Part shown: piece by piece, positions 14,243 to 20,801 of the stretch
How the letters are laid out: each line of letters opens with the position of its first letter
Position numbering within the stretch: the first letter of the stretch is position 1
IMG/VR virus record: IMGVR_UViG_3300021081_000087
Location: 1-24,140 of that record
Source: a virus
Strand: one strand, 5' to 3'
DNA: 24,140 nt
Translations under genes and position numbers: made by a program
Notes under the pieces: generated by a model
Told to the model about the DNA's origin: nothing
What the model saw: the letters and a program-made list of their open reading frames with translations, nothing else
Databases searched by the model: none

Positions 14243-14277
14243 GCCGTTCGAGCCGGGAGATTATCGCTCCGAACGGC
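14243..14277. repeat. Intergenic hairpin (8-bp arms)
   Basis: GCCGTTCG at 14243-14250 pairs with CGAACGGC at 14270-14277; the interior also pairs GGAG with CTCC. It lies in the 122-base gap between the zinc protein stop (14324) and the paralogue A start. There is no T-run on either strand, so it is not a clear terminator. It may affect processing or initiation of the downstream gene, whose own binding site is poor. Confidence 0.6.
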
Positions 14278-14323
14278 CGCGTTTAGTAAATCCCGTCGGC
14301 ACAGCAAGTTAAGCCTCCCCGAT

Positions 14324-14659
14324 TTAATGTCGTCGTTTGCACCAACCTTTCTCGTCAACCATAAGGCCATAGGCCTCAATAGAGATCTCGGGTGACACTA
14401 TCGTTAGTTGATGACCGTCCACTGACTGCCATACGATATCGGTCTTCTCAAAGTGCCACATCACGCACATTATCTCGTCAGCGTTCAACCGTCGAACTTG
14501 ACCCATGTTATAGCCGGTCATGGCCACGATACGACACGCCGTACATCGTGGCCAACATTTCTCTGCTCGATGCGCTGCGCACGGTTCACAGTGAACCATT
14601 TCCGGTTTTGTCTCGAGATGTTCAACGATCACAGGCCGACCGCAGATGTTGCAATCCAT
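14324..14659 (-). CDS. Cysteine-rich zinc-binding protein
   Basis: Encodes 111 residues. M-D-C-N-I-C-G-R-P-V starts the protein, followed by H-C-E-P-C and C-W-P-R-C-T-A-C, at least three CxxC pairs in the first 50 residues, enough for two zinc sites. The second half is a mixed alpha/beta region (E-I-M-C-V-M-W-H-F then H-Q-L-T-I-V-S-P) of unknown fold. ATG at 14657-14659 is chosen because AAAAGGAGG lies 9 bases upstream; the frame stays open a further 37 codons to GTG 14770, and those codons look protein-like, so an extended form cannot be excluded. Confidence 0.7.
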   Translation of the reverse strand: MDCNICGRPVIVEHLETKPEMVHCEPCAAHRAEKCWPRCTACRIVAMTGYNMGQVRRLNADEIMCVMWHFEKTDIVWQSVDGHQLTIVSPEISIEAYGLMVDEKGWCKRRH

Positions 14660-14773
14660 TCGACTAAACCTCCTTTTAGGATGACTGCTGGTGGGCCATC
14701 TCCATGACGGACCCGTCCATCCCTGTTGGTCCACACGACGAAGATAATCGTGCCACCATTCGTTGGTCACGGC

Positions 14774-14986
14774 CTACTTCTTTTTGGCAGGCTTTGCATC
14801 CGGATATTTGTACACATTGATGCCGATCTTCACGTCATCGATGGCCTTGTTTCCTTCCGTGCTGGCCACGATGATTGTTTTGCCGGACTTGGATTCACCG
14901 AACTCCTTGCTGATGTCGATCTCGATTACGAGCTTCGAACCAGTCAGGGTGTACGACACGTTCTTACCGAGTGACTTTGCTGCCAT
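14774..14986 (-). CDS. Conserved small protein (about 70 residues) of unknown function
   Basis: Starts M-A-A-K-S-L-G-K-N-V and contains K-L-V-I-E-I-D-I-S-K-E-F-G then S-G-K-T-I-I-V-A-S-T-E-G-N and K-I-G-I-N-V-Y-K. I recall this arrangement from short hypothetical proteins in phages and bacteria, but no function is established. It is predicted to be a compact beta protein. ATG at 14984-14986 has AAAAGGAG 8 bases upstream. A terminator-like hairpin lies just before it (15003-15037), so it may have its own promoter or depend on read-through. Confidence 0.75.
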   Translation of the reverse strand: MAAKSLGKNVSYTLTGSKLVIEIDISKEFGESKSGKTIIVASTEGNKAIDDVKIGINVYKYPDAKPAKKK

Positions 14987-15002
14987 TGTTCTGTCTCCTT
15001 TT

Positions 15003-15037
15003 AAAAAAAGGGTGAACGGGTTGGTCCCCACTCACCC
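15003..15037 (-). terminator. Intrinsic terminator
   Basis: On the minus strand GGGTGA (15037-15032) pairs with TCACCC (15015-15010), with further G/C pairing inside, followed by seven T residues (15009-15003). It lies 10 bases after the stop of the gene at 15047-15361 and just before the ribosome binding site of the next gene. It probably ends or attenuates transcription here. Confidence 0.75.
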
Positions 15038-15046
15038 CCGATGAAA

Positions 15047-15361
15047 TTATGCCTTGATCGGTGTTCTCATCCCTCTTGCCAACAGAAGCTCCCGGCCTTT
15101 GTTGGGAGATCGAACCGTCCCATACTTGATTTCCATCTCGACTATCTTCAAAAGCTTCCCTCCCGCATTGCAGGCGGCATTGCCGATCTGGGGAGCAACC
15201 GTTCCCTCGATCAGATCGGTCATGAGGGCACTCATGAAATGTGCGAAATCTTTTGCTGATTCGATTCCACGTGACGCGACCTGGAGACTTCTGGCCTTCG
15301 GGTTGGATGCCTGAGCCACGTTCTTATTTCCTTCAGTTGTCTTCGTGCTTCTTGAAGCCAT
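15047..15361 (-). CDS. Conserved small phage protein of unknown function
   Basis: Encodes 104 residues. A polar Ser/Thr/Asn-rich start is followed by F-M-S-A-L-M-T-D-L-I-E-G-T-V and G-N-A-A-C-N-A-G-G-K-L-L-K-I-V-E-M, a helical core with an A-C-N-A-G-G-K motif that I recognise from small phage hypothetical proteins without a known role. ATG at 15359-15361 has AAGGAG 9 bases before it. The first 130 bases overlap the end of the upstream gene in a different frame, unusually long for this genome. An intrinsic terminator follows. Confidence 0.75.
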   Translation of the reverse strand: MASRSTKTTEGNKNVAQASNPKARSLQVASRGIESAKDFAHFMSALMTDLIEGTVAPQIGNAACNAGGKLLKIVEMEIKYGTVRSPNKGRELLLARGMRTPIKA

Positions 15362-15978
15362 TTCACATCTCTCCTTTTTTCATGCCATTGACGACGAATG
15401 TAACGGTGGACAATGAGTTCAACTATCATTCTCAGATTTGGATCATTTCGTTCTCCTTCCTGAAGCAGATGACCAACTGTGAGCCGTTTAGGAATCCTAC
15501 GACCCCATATAAACATTGATACAATCTGCTCTCGTATACTCTGTGCTCGTTCCAAAGTTCCCGGAGATCTTAAGGCGTCTCTAGGAATCCGTCTCTTAAC
15601 CGTATTTCCCAAATGCGTATAGGCCATAGACCAGCAATGTCTACACGTCATTTTATTTTCACATGGGCACTGCTTATGAACTCCCCCAAACTTATTTACG
15701 GATTTGGAGCCTTTCGGTCTGCCGGTGCCGTAACGTTTTCTGATCGACTTTTTTCTCCGTTTTTCCGGTACGACTAACTTAACGGGATTCGCCACGGATT
15801 CTTCTGCGGCTCTTCGCACATCCGGGTGTGACTCCGGCAGCATGAAAATATTAGCGAATGATCGACGAGCATTTCGACGGGTTGAAGCTCCCGTTCGTTT
15901 ATCCCATTCACGTCGATATGCCAACCCCTTTTCAGACTTGGCCCATTGTCGGTTGTATCGTTTTTTCTTTTCACTCAT
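15232..15978 (-). CDS. Basic protein with AT-hook-like and zinc-finger motifs
   Basis: Encodes 248 residues, strongly basic. The centre contains G-T-G-R-P-K-G-S-K, an AT-hook-like GRPKG core that binds the minor groove of AT-rich DNA, followed by Q-C-P-C-E-N-K-M-T-C-R-H-C-W, a CxC...CxxC zinc site. A helical region with many Arg and Trp follows. The N-terminus K-K-K-R-Y-N-R-Q-W resembles basic DNA-binding starts of phage HNH or regulatory proteins, but no nuclease motif is visible. ATG at 15976-15978 overlaps the ligase stop (ATGA). The last 43 codons overlap the next gene, so the true C-terminus could be shorter if a base is wrong. Confidence 0.65.
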   Translation of the reverse strand: MSEKKKRYNRQWAKSEKGLAYRREWDKRTGASTRRNARRSFANIFMLPESHPDVRRAAEESVANPVKLVVPEKRRKKSIRKRYGTGRPKGSKSVNKFGGVHKQCPCENKMTCRHCWSMAYTHLGNTVKRRIPRDALRSPGTLERAQSIREQIVSMFIWGRRIPKRLTVGHLLQEGERNDPNLRMIVELIVHRYIRRQWHEKRRDVKWLQEARRQLKEIRTWLRHPTRRPEVSRSRHVESNQQKISHIS

Positions 15979-17258
15979 AAGATGCACTCTCTTGGTTTCT
16001 TGTCATCTCGCTTTCTGAGAAAGGACGGAAATCGTAATCCTGTTTCGGACATCTTCTCGTACTTCACTTCCACCACACATGGATACGTCCATTTGAGCGC
16101 AGCCTTCCGTGTGACGTCATCGAAGCCGGTTCCCACATTACCAAGCGACACTAGGTGAACCGAATTCCGAATTCCGGTCTTGTCATATGCAGATAGATTC
16201 AAGGCACCAACCACCTTGCTGTTCCGGCCTTTACCGTATTCAAAGTCGGTCGCGACGAAGTCTCCCTCACGCATCGGTTTGAACTTGTAACAGTTGCACC
16301 GCTTCGGACTACCGTTCAGGTGCACCTGCGTGGCTTGGTCCTTCCTCCAGAGCACCAAGCCTTCCCATCCCTTGCTGTGGACCTTCTTGATATTGTGTGC
16401 CAACGACTTCGACGACTGCCACATCGGGATCACGTGACAGAACTGTGTCCAACCCTTACGTCCTTCGTGTGCCTTCTCCAAAGCAATGACCAAGGCGTTG
16501 CGTCGTTGTTCGAAGGGGAGCTGCCACGTAGGGAGCCGGTCATAGAATAACAAATCGAAAACCATGAACCGAATGTCACGTCGATTCAATTCATGCGTCA
16601 CCATCGTGCGCTTGGCTCGGTCCGGCTTCGACCGCACGATTTCCGACACGGCCTTGAAGTCGTCCACCCCTTTGTACGTGGACACCACAAACTCCGCGTC
16701 CAAGATGGTACCCGGTGGCAAGGTGAGCTCCTGGGTGAACCGTTCGAAGTAGGCGGTCAGATCGTCCATCCCCCTGGAGTAGACCCGAATGCGCCCATTC
16801 TTACCAGCCACAATGTAGTGCCGCATGCCGTCCCGTTTCCGCTGGATAGCCAGCTTACCTTCCCGGTCCAACCGATCCGCCTCTGCTGGCGAGATTTCCC
16901 GGATGGGTTTAGCCGGTGCGAAGGAACGGGGCAGATGATCAAAATCCAAACCCGACTTCAGCTTCTCCAGTTGCACGGCCTGTGTTCGTGTCTCGGCTTC
17001 CACATAGCCTGCCCGCACTTTCTTCTTCACCTGACGGACATGCTCCTCCAGCGCAACAACCTTCGGCGATTTGTATGCCAATGTTCCTTTTTTCCCCCGT
17101 GAGGTCATGGTGTCACGGGTCATCTGCATCTTGCCACCCTTAATGCCCCATGAACTCGTAACCGTAATGTCGTCTTCTTCAATCCAGCATGACCAGGTCT
17201 TGACCTGGCCTGAGGTTGTGCGAGAGAAAAATGACACATGATGCGTAGATAGTTTCAT
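15975..17258 (-). CDS. ATP-dependent DNA ligase with WGR-like N-terminal domain
   Basis: Encodes 427 residues. The first 80 residues include W-S-C-W-I-E-E-D-D-I-T-V and S-S-W-G-I-K-G-G-K-M-Q, the WGR domain pattern. The nucleotidyltransferase core has motif I K-R-D-G-M-R (Lys 141 carries the AMP), motif III D-A-E-F (187-190), motif IIIa M-V-F-D-L-L-F-Y, motif IV E-G-L-V-L-W and motif V Y-K-F-K-P. A C-terminal OB-fold region with a Tyr/Lys-rich motif follows. It seals 5'-phosphate/3'-OH nicks during phage replication and recombination. ATG at 17256-17258 follows GGAGG and overlaps the paralogue B stop (ATGA). Confidence 0.92.
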   Translation of the reverse strand: MKLSTHHVSFFSRTTSGQVKTWSCWIEEDDITVTSSWGIKGGKMQMTRDTMTSRGKKGTLAYKSPKVVALEEHVRQVKKKVRAGYVEAETRTQAVQLEKLKSGLDFDHLPRSFAPAKPIREISPAEADRLDREGKLAIQRKRDGMRHYIVAGKNGRIRVYSRGMDDLTAYFERFTQELTLPPGTILDAEFVVSTYKGVDDFKAVSEIVRSKPDRAKRTMVTHELNRRDIRFMVFDLLFYDRLPTWQLPFEQRRNALVIALEKAHEGRKGWTQFCHVIPMWQSSKSLAHNIKKVHSKGWEGLVLWRKDQATQVHLNGSPKRCNCYKFKPMREGDFVATDFEYGKGRNSKVVGALNLSAYDKTGIRNSVHLVSLGNVGTGFDDVTRKAALKWTYPCVVEVKYEKMSETGLRFPSFLRKRDDKKPRECIL

Positions 17259-17818
17259 ATGACCTCCACCACACCGGATTGCAACATTCGATGCAGCATT
17301 ATCGAAGTTTGCGTCGTTGGGTCTTGACCGGTGACCTTGGCCAAACCCCCGGACAAGGCCTCAGTCGTGATATCGGCGACCGTGCCCTCCTTGAGTTCCT
17401 TGATTGCTGAATGCACGATAGACATGATCCCAACCGGGATCTTTTCCGGTGCCTTCACATACCGGAATATCTTCTTCCCAGATTTCGTGCCCACCCTCAC
17501 TGCACGTGGAAAAGCAGACTTGGTTCGTGTCCGCTTCAGCATCTCTTTCTTTATTGCTTCCCACATCTTTCTCTTCGCGTGCTTCGTCATGTCGGTTCGG
17601 TGACAGGGACAGAGACAGTATCGGTGAATGTGTCCCTGGTCTGACGTCTTTGGACAGTGCCGATGACGAGAGTTTGTGCACGCCTGAAACAACTGACCTT
17701 TGTACGACTCGAAATAGAATCGTGTATAGGGCGGACACCCACGTGGCGTAGGGGGCAGCAGCATCTGCGCCAGCCGTGCGTGCTCCCGTATTTTTCTCCG
17801 GACCTTCGCTCGGGACAT
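17255..17818 (-). CDS. Cys/His-rich plus winged-helix-like protein, paralogue B
   Basis: Encodes 187 residues. The N-terminal half is basic and holds many Cys and His (G-C-P-P-Y, A-C-T-N-S-R-H-R-H-C, Y-C-L-C-P-C-H), likely binding two zinc ions. The C-terminal 80 residues repeat paralogue A: G-T-V-A-D-I-T-T-E-A-L-S-G-G-L then V-T-G-Q-D-P-T-T-Q-T, a HARE-HTH-like winged helix. Unlike A it has no lysine tail. ATG at 17816-17818 has AAGGAGG close upstream. It is translationally coupled to the ligase, which may point to a DNA-targeting or regulatory role for that enzyme. Confidence 0.75.
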   Translation of the reverse strand: MSRAKVRRKIREHARLAQMLLPPTPRGCPPYTRFYFESYKGQLFQACTNSRHRHCPKTSDQGHIHRYCLCPCHRTDMTKHAKRKMWEAIKKEMLKRTRTKSAFPRAVRVGTKSGKKIFRYVKAPEKIPVGIMSIVHSAIKELKEGTVADITTEALSGGLAKVTGQDPTTQTSIMLHRMLQSGVVEVI

Positions 17819-17827
17819 GTGGCCTCC

Positions 17828-18211
17828 TTAGATCAGTTTACCGGAGACCATGTTGCGAATGGTACCCTGTCGGTGGTCCTTGATCACACCACCATGATGA
17901 ATCGACATCCCACCACGGACAACGGTATTGTCCCGATGCCAGAGAATAACCTGAGCCGCAATGGGCCCATTGACATCTCGGTAGGTCGTGAAGGACAGGT
18001 TGTACCCCTTGCTGTCGGCAAACTTCACGAGCTCCCCTCTGGCCGCCTCACGGTCGCTATGATGTAGGAATCCAAATGAGGTGTCGGTGATCCGATAGCA
18101 GAACACTGAGACCGGCAGCGGCAGTCGAACGCTTTTTGGGTTGCGCTGGAACTGTTTTTCAATATAAAGAATATGATGCTTTGAAATACGTGAGCGGTTG
18201 TCAGCCTTCAT
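17828..18211 (-). CDS. Protein of unknown function
   Basis: Encodes 127 residues. It has a basic N-terminus (N-R-S-R-I-S-K-H-H), then beta-rich segments (V-R-L-P-L-P-V-S-V-F-C-Y-R-I and A-A-Q-V-I-L-W-H-R) and a Gly/His loop (R-G-G-M-S-I-H-H-G-G-V). No family recognised and no membrane or zinc signature. ATG at 18209-18211 follows TTAGGAG. It is the first gene after an intergenic stretch with a 16-base palindrome, so it may start a transcription unit that continues into paralogue B and the ligase. Confidence 0.65.
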   Translation of the reverse strand: MKADNRSRISKHHILYIEKQFQRNPKSVRLPLPVSVFCYRITDTSFGFLHHSDREAARGELVKFADSKGYNLSFTTYRDVNGPIAAQVILWHRDNTVVRGGMSIHHGGVIKDHRQGTIRNMVSGKLI

Positions 18212-18229
18212 AATGTTCTCCTAATTCGG

Positions 18230-18245
18230 AACTTGAATTCAAGTT
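18230..18245. promoter_or_regulatory. 16-bp perfect palindrome (operator-like)
   Basis: AACTTGAATTCAAGTT is an exact palindrome 18 bases upstream of the ATG at 18211, next to the ribosome binding site. A dimeric repressor could bind it, or it could form a short hairpin. Further weak hairpins follow at 18250-18300 (TGGGA/TCCCA and TTC-AAA-CC/GG-TTT-GAA on the minus strand). No clear -35/-10 pair was found around it. Confidence 0.4.
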
Positions 18246-18314
18246 GCATCAGAATTCAAACCCTACTGGTTTTCGAACTTGGGACGCTGCCTCAGATCCC
18301 AGACTCTTCGATAC

Positions 18315-18440
18315 TCACCTTAACTTCTCTAACACACTTATCAAAATAGCCACCAACCCACCCATTGCTCCAAGGAGCACTAAGAACAAAATTGTGCCTC
18401 CAATGAAGCGATCAATCTTCGCTTTAGTTTTGTATTTCAT
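18315..18440 (-). CDS. Single-pass membrane miniprotein
   Basis: Encodes 41 residues. A basic start, M-K-Y-K-T-K-A-K-I-D-R, precedes a hydrophobic helix of about 24 residues (I-G-G-T-I-L-F-L-V-L-L-G-A-M-G-G-L-V-A), then V-L-E-K-L-R. It should sit in the inner membrane with both ends short. GCAGGAG lies 7 bases before ATG 18438-18440. It begins one base after the SWIM gene's stop. Function unknown; small phage membrane proteins can affect superinfection or host envelope, but nothing here shows which. Confidence 0.65.
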   Translation of the reverse strand: MKYKTKAKIDRFIGGTILFLVLLGAMGGLVAILISVLEKLR

Positions 18441-18441
18441 G

Positions 18442-18669
18442 TCAGAGCTCCTGCGGCCGCATGGCCGCCTTCCAACGTTCCATATGCCGACAGGTCTTCG
18501 GTTTCTCCTTGCTGTATTGCCATCCCTGGCAGGTACAGTACACAGAATGATCGGCCGCAAGCCGAATCGAATGCTTGACGGTCGGGTTGCTTTTGGATCG
18601 CACCTTGGCAATCACCATCTTCTTGTGGTGTTTGAGTGCCGCTTCAATTCGCGCGGTGAGTTTATCCAT
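18442..18669 (-). CDS. Small SWIM-type zinc-finger protein (copy 1)
   Basis: Encodes 75 residues. After a helical, basic N-terminus the chain reads Y-C-T-C-Q-G-W-Q-Y followed by T-C-R-H-M, the CxCx(n)CxH pattern of SWIM zinc fingers. Before it, K-H-S-I-R-L-A-A-D-H-S-V forms the beta strands usually seen in SWIM domains. SWIM domains bind DNA or proteins. ATG at 18667-18669 overlaps the upstream stop by 8 bases; an in-frame GTG at 18717 is possible. It is a paralogue of the gene at 19204-19425. Confidence 0.75.
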   Translation of the reverse strand: MDKLTARIEAALKHHKKMVIAKVRSKSNPTVKHSIRLAADHSVYCTCQGWQYSKEKPKTCRHMERWKAAMRPQEL

Positions 18670-18856
18670 GAGTCCTCTGTTTCTCTCGAGCCAATTGCTC
18701 TGCTCGAAGGATGACACGCATCTGGGGAGCCGTCAGAGACAGCTGAACCACGACTTCATCCGGTTCTTTGCCAGATAAGGCTGTGGCCGGGGTGTCCCAC
18801 GTCCTGATGCGGCCATGGCCGTTGACCGTGATATGAATGATGCCGCTTGAATTCAT
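18662..18856 (-). CDS. Small protein of unknown function
   Basis: Encodes 64 residues. I-I-H-I-T-V-N-G-H-G-R-I-R-T-W forms likely beta strands; the second half, A-P-Q-M-R-V-I-L-R-A-E-Q-L-A-R-E-K, is a helix. No family recognised. ATG at 18854-18856 follows GGAAGGA and overlaps the preceding stop (ATGA), and its stop overlaps the SWIM gene's start. It is locked in the small-gene operon. Confidence 0.6.
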   Translation of the reverse strand: MNSSGIIHITVNGHGRIRTWDTPATALSGKEPDEVVVQLSLTAPQMRVILRAEQLAREKQRTHG

Positions 18857-19146
18857 CGTTCCTTCCTTCCGAACAACACCGGTATGTTGTTCAGCGTTTC
18901 AATTTCATAATCGATCAACGTGATCTCACCATCTTCCACGTCCTCACCGTTGGCGTCCACCACGATGCCGGAGAAGACCTGATAGGACGGATCTCCTTCC
19001 ATGTCTTCGTTGGCCGTGCCTTCTGGAATGGTATCCATATTCGTGATGCGTACGAACAGGCCTTCCATCTCCTTGGTCGGATGATTGTCCCGGCCGTTGT
19101 AGCCGTCCATGTCCACGCTCTTGATACGCACGAAAATGTCTAACAT
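18853..19146 (-). CDS. Acidic protein of unknown function
   Basis: Encodes 97 residues, rich in Asp and Glu. It starts M-L-D-I-F-V-R-I-K-S-V-D-M-D-G-Y and alternates predicted strands with acidic loops (A-N-G-E-D-V-E-D-G-E-I-T-L-I-D-Y). No zinc or membrane motif. ATG at 19144-19146 is chosen over 19167 because AGAAGG lies just upstream. Its acidity contrasts with the basic neighbours, so a DNA-mimic or partner role is conceivable but unsupported. Confidence 0.65.
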   Translation of the reverse strand: MLDIFVRIKSVDMDGYNGRDNHPTKEMEGLFVRITNMDTIPEGTANEDMEGDPSYQVFSGIVVDANGEDVEDGEITLIDYEIETLNNIPVLFGRKER

Positions 19147-19169
19147 GTCAACCTTCTCTCTTAACAAAT

Positions 19170-19192
19170 CACTGTGCAGGATTGCACGAGTG
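19170..19192 (-). terminator. Hairpin, possible weak terminator
   Basis: On the minus strand CACT-C-GTGCA pairs with TGCAC-AGTG (one bulged C), then ATTTGTT. It lies 11 bases after the SWIM gene stop (19204) and before the next gene's binding site. The T-run is poor, so it may slow rather than stop polymerase. Confidence 0.35.
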
Positions 19193-19203
19193 GCGATCGG
19201 CTA

Positions 19204-19425
19204 TCACAGTTGTTCCTGTGCTGAGGCGAGGGATTGCCGGAATTCGGTCAGATGCCGGCAGGTGTGGCCGTTGTAGCGCCACCCCTTGCAGGTGCAAAAG
19301 ACCAGGTTATGTCGGTCCAGGCAGATCTTGTAAGGTGGCTTCCCCTTCTCACTGCTGGGCACCATAGCAAGTACGATGTGCACCGGCCGACGAATGCGCA
19401 CGGTGATTTTTCGAACGACCTTCAT
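19204..19425 (-). CDS. Small SWIM-type zinc-finger protein (copy 2)
   Basis: Encodes 73 residues. F-C-T-C-K-G-W-R-Y-N-G-H-T-C-R-H-L has the CxCx(n)CxH zinc ligands and shares C-T-C-x-G-W-x-Y with the copy at 18442. A basic N-terminus (M-K-V-V-R-K-I-T-V-R-I-R-R) precedes it. Of the two in-frame ATGs after GAGGAG, the second (19423-19425) has 6-base spacing and is taken as start. Both SWIM copies lie within 1 kb, probably from duplication; SWIM domains usually bind DNA or other proteins. Confidence 0.75.
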   Translation of the reverse strand: MKVVRKITVRIRRPVHIVLAMVPSSEKGKPPYKICLDRHNLVFCTCKGWRYNGHTCRHLTEFRQSLASAQEQL

Positions 19426-19439
19426 CTCCATCTCCTCTC

Positions 19440-19670
19440 TTACCGCGTCTCTGTTTCTATCCACCGCAGGTAGAGACCGCCGACTTCGTCCAGTGTCAGT
19501 GCAACACCACTGTAGTCCCCGCCAGAGGGAATGGCAATCGTCATGACGGTATCGAACGGGAGCACATGTGCCAATGAAGAGTGCCGATTAAGAAGGTCAA
19601 TCAGTTCTTGCTTTGAAAGCTTACACATGTATTCCTTCTGGATCGTGGTTCGAAGTTTGATATCAGCCAT
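19440..19670 (-). CDS. Small protein of unknown function
   Basis: Encodes 76 residues. I-K-L-R-T-T-I-Q-K-E-Y-M-C-K-L-S-K-Q-E-L-I-D-L-L is a strand followed by a helix; the second half is beta-rich with S-G-G-D-Y-S-G-V-A-L. I recall similar short phage proteins without assigned function. ATG at 19668-19670 has GGAGG 10 bases upstream and lies two bases after the upstream stop. Four tandem small genes follow the same spacing rule here. Confidence 0.65.
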   Translation of the reverse strand: MADIKLRTTIQKEYMCKLSKQELIDLLNRHSSLAHVLPFDTVMTIAIPSGGDYSGVALTLDEVGGLYLRWIETETR

Positions 19671-19672
19671 GG

Positions 19673-19903
19673 TTACACTGCCTCCACCTTGAAATCATCC
19701 GGTGTGTAGTTCATATCCACCACATGGGCCAGAGCCATGGTCATGAAGTCGAACCGGAGTGCGTGCTCAGGACTGTCCACCCACGTGTAATATGCACCAA
19801 CCCACAGTCCAGTTTTCGTATGTTGAACGGCATACTCGGTTTGTTTTTGGGTCTGGGTCACCAGCGTCAGATTCTGAATGAGATTTCGGTTCGCCATCAT
19901 CAT
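19673..19903 (-). CDS. Small protein of unknown function
   Basis: Encodes 76 residues. Y-A-V-Q-H-T-K-T-G-L-W-V-G-A-Y-Y-T-W-V is a beta-rich core, then A-L-R-F-D-F-M-T-M-A-L. No family recognised. AAGGAG is followed by ATGGCA and then three ATGs; the codon at 19901-19903 has 6-base spacing and is taken as the start. Function unknown; its neighbours are equally small operon members. Confidence 0.6.
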   Translation of the reverse strand: MMMANRNLIQNLTLVTQTQKQTEYAVQHTKTGLWVGAYYTWVDSPEHALRFDFMTMALAHVVDMNYTPDDFKVEAV

Positions 19904-19919
19904 TGCCATCTCCTTAAAG

Positions 19920-20096
19920 TTACGGTGCTGTGTGTCGCTGAATCTCTAGATCAATGAAATTCTCCCACTCGCGTTTGGTGAACTCCTCGTGAAAGATTTC
20001 CATGACTCGGTGCACGATCGTGTCAGCCGAGCTGTCGTCCAGGCCAGCGGACGCTGCTCGCTTGTATGCCATGAGTCTCGCGTTCTGGCGGGTCAT
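19920..20096 (-). CDS. Small helical protein of unknown function
   Basis: Encodes 58 residues beginning M-T-R-Q-N-A-R-L-M-A-Y-K-R. It is helical throughout: A-D-T-I-V-H-R-V-M-E-I-F-H-E-E-F and R-E-W-E-N-F-I-D-L-E-I-Q. ATG at 20094-20096 overlaps the upstream stop as ATGA and lacks its own strong binding site, so it depends on coupling. A longer frame upstream overlaps the preceding gene and is not supported. Confidence 0.6.
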   Translation of the reverse strand: MTRQNARLMAYKRAASAGLDDSSADTIVHRVMEIFHEEFTKREWENFIDLEIQRHTAP

Positions 20097-20335
20097 GAGC
20101 ACACCACCACGGTGCCCGACTTCCCGGCCAACGCTCGCTGTCCTGCGTCGGTCGTCAGGTAGTAGGCCCGAGCCAGCTTTTTGGCTTCGGCATACGTGCC
20201 GTTGAACCACATCACGTGGTCCAGGTAATTGGTGTCGTTGTAGCGTTCGAGCGGACAGAACGCCCACGAGCCACGACCACGTGGCAGCTTGCCGTGCGCC
20301 ATCTCATATTCATGCGTCGATAATTCAAATGTCAT
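20093..20335 (-). CDS. Small conserved-looking protein with HGK motif
   Basis: Encodes 80 residues. It starts M-T-F-E-L-S-T-H-E-Y-E-M-A-H-G-K-L-P-R-G-R-G-S-W, a motif seen in short phage and plasmid proteins of unknown role, then G-T-Y-A-E-A-K-K-L-A-R-A-Y, a likely helix. A shorter version (M-A-H-G-K) recurs in the gene at 20802. ATG at 20333-20335 has GGAG 8 bases upstream; the in-frame ATG two codons earlier is too close to it. Its stop is coupled to the next gene. Confidence 0.65.
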   Translation of the reverse strand: MTFELSTHEYEMAHGKLPRGRGSWAFCPLERYNDTNYLDHVMWFNGTYAEAKKLARAYYLTTDAGQRALAGKSGTVVVCS

Positions 20336-20390
20336 GATCATGTCTCCAAAATTTATCGTTTCGTTTACGAGCCGTTGCAGCGGAATGCTG

Positions 20391-20774
20391 CTAGTTGCCA
20401 CCCATCCGGTCTGCGTACTCGTTCACCGATTTGAGCACGTCTTCCAGATCCACGGTGTAATCGTTGATGACGTCGTAGCCATCGTTGCCGTAGACGAATC
20501 GCACCCACGACAGTTCCTTGCTGCCGCCCTTGTGGGCTTCGAGATATTCATCATCCACTTCCATAATCTGTTCGAGAATGGCGACAGATGATGACGTAGG
20601 TTGGTCTGGTCGAATAGATTCACCGTCGTTGACCCGGAGTTTGTATCCGGCCGTGAGCAATGCGGTAACAGTCTTACTGACGATGCGTCCTTCCAAACGA
20701 ATGCGCACACAGGTGGCGCAGCCTTCCGGAAACATGGTCGAATTTTTGTGGGAAGCGCAGCGTAGTCTGGTCAT
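20391..20774 (-). CDS. Conserved hypothetical protein with N-terminal zinc-like motif
   Basis: Encodes 127 residues. The N-terminus R-C-A-S-H-K-N-S and G-C-A-T-C-V-R offers four potential zinc ligands. The rest has A-L-L-T-A-G-Y-K-L-R-V-N-D-G-E and V-Y-G-N-D-G-Y-D-V-I-N-D-Y-T, a pattern I recall from short hypothetical proteins in phages and proteobacteria, function unassigned. Several ATGs follow GGAG; ATG 20772-20774 has the best spacing (6). Confidence 0.7.
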   Translation of the reverse strand: MTRLRCASHKNSTMFPEGCATCVRIRLEGRIVSKTVTALLTAGYKLRVNDGESIRPDQPTSSSVAILEQIMEVDDEYLEAHKGGSKELSWVRFVYGNDGYDVINDYTVDLEDVLKSVNEYADRMGGN

Positions 20775-20801
20775 CTCCATCTCCATCATGCTAAGAAACG
20801 T

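Noticed and set aside
14281-14310. Third copy of the RNA element (GGGATTTACTAAACGC)
   Set aside because: The similarity is to the opposite strand and the matching stem arm and TTCCAAGG block are absent.
13825-14379. 184-codon minus-strand frame overlapping paralogue A
   Set aside because: It overlaps the better supported frame that has the zinc motif and winged helix, and has no ribosome binding site.
18246-18314. tRNA gene on the minus strand
   Set aside because: A loop TTCGAAA resembles an anticodon loop, but acceptor, anticodon and T stems do not pair.
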